Shown here piece by piece: positions 63,284 through 64,000 of a stretch of DNA of 64,000 nt. Both the position numbers and the translations under genes were made by a program. The stretch spans positions 4,402,001 to 4,466,000 of the forward strand of contig NC_026658.2 of the NCBI RefSeq assembly GCF_000004075.3, in the 5' to 3' direction. Below the pieces are notes generated by a model, which saw only the letters and a program-made list of their open reading frames with translations, did no database searches and had not been told where the DNA came from. This DNA comes from Cucumis sativus (taxonomy: Eukaryota > Streptophyta > Magnoliopsida > Cucurbitales > Cucurbitaceae). Within the stretch, counting starts at the first letter, position 1, and each line of letters starts with the position of its first letter.

Positions 63284-64000
63284 CTGATGATTACACAACT
63301 CAAACCTGGTGGTGCTATGAATAAGCATATTCGTGTGGGGAATGTAGATGATGCTTGCTTGTCCATGGCACCCGATAGCTGATAGGGGATCAAAAGGATG
63401 TGATTGTTTCTCGTCTTTGTTTTTTTTTTCCTTAAAAAATTCGAACTTTGCTGGCTTGCTATTTTTAGCGTTTTCTAGCTTCGCTTTGAACCGATTATTA
63501 TAGAAATTTGTTGCAATGTATGTAAAGTGTTTTTTCTTTTGTTCTTGTGGCCTATTTCCTCTGGCTTGTTCTGTTTAAATCAATCTCATTAGACCTCCGC
63601 TCCCTTCATCTTATTTCTAACACTACCCTGTATTGTTGCGAAGATTGTTATTAATTAAATTAGTCAGCTGCTGAAGGCCAAACAGATTTAATGTCAACTT
63701 AACTAGATTTAATTACTCTATTACTCTTAATCAATTTAAAATGATTAATCCCAGTCAACAGATACCAGAAAACCCAAAGATCCGTAGACGATTAAATTAA
63801 AAATCAAGAGACAAAATGAGTTTCCCCCCCCTAAAAACTAATAATCTTTCGCTAATTCAAACGATGCTTTTGTTTTGAATTTATAACAAGCAGCACCATT
63901 GTGATTACTGCAATTTGTCAAAATAGTAATTTTGAACATGGTAGTAAGAAAACACGTATTATTATTATCTTTTATTTCTTTTCATTAAGTTTTATTGTTC
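63284..64000. other. 3'UTR of the UAP56-adaptor gene, then AT-rich intergenic DNA
   Basis: The first roughly 300 bases after the stop keep a mixed, transcript-like composition and are probably 3'UTR. From about 63590 the sequence becomes AT-rich with no recognisable gene up to the window edge. Confidence 0.5.

Noticed and set aside
1..64000. CRISPR array, bacterial-type operon or intact retrotransposon
   Set aside because: All multi-exon genes are spliced and plant-like; no regular spacer array and no reverse transcriptase, integrase or transposase domain was recognised.

Overview
The window is nuclear DNA from a flowering plant, almost certainly a dicot. Genes are split by GT-AG introns and sit in long, very AT-rich stretches full of homopolymer runs, microsatellites and short diverged repeats. 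Two genes encode organelle-targeted plant proteins. The look of the repeats suggests a cucurbit (Cucumis-like), but that is an impression, not a proven assignment.

Seven protein genes can be reconstructed; exon phases and splice sites were checked by hand for the four multi-exon ones. Left to right: (1) 6.2-12.1 kb, minus: a nine-coding-exon OXA1 mitochondrial inner-membrane insertase (446 aa) with an inferred 5'UTR exon near 13.1 kb. (2) 14.3-17.1 kb, minus: a three-exon membrane RING-H2 ubiquitin ligase of the ATL20/21/22 type (393 aa), with signal peptide, GUB_WAK ectodomain, one membrane segment, GLD motif and RING-H2. (3) 31.2-31.5 kb, plus: a small intronless MGNC-starting protein (107 aa). 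(4) 36.5-36.9 kb, minus: another small intronless plant protein (142 aa). (5) 46.1-46.8 kb, minus: intronless NdhS, the ferredoxin-docking subunit of the chloroplast NDH complex. (6) 51.4-54.6 kb, plus: seven-exon nucleoside diphosphate kinase 3 (238 aa). (7) 60.5-63.3 kb, plus: a six-coding-exon RNA-export adaptor-like protein with a UAP56-binding motif (203 aa).

Between these lie 17.1-31.1, 31.5-36.5, 36.9-46.1, 46.8-51.3 and 54.6-59.6 kb, with no intact genes. They hold at least three dispersed repeat families with two copies each here, small tandem duplications, a CACTA-type transposon terminus at 27.5-27.95 kb, and, just to its left, a broken intron-containing copy of the ribosome-biogenesis gene BRX1 (25.56-26.94 kb). 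That pairing suggests gene-fragment capture by a transposon, though the other transposon end was not found. The first intron of NDPK3 contains a roughly 260-bp tandem duplication.

The genes do not form a pathway or cluster. They are independent housekeeping, organelle and signalling genes, each with its own promoter; four plausible TATA boxes were found. I saw no tRNA, rRNA, CRISPR array, intact retrotransposon or convincing new multi-gene system.
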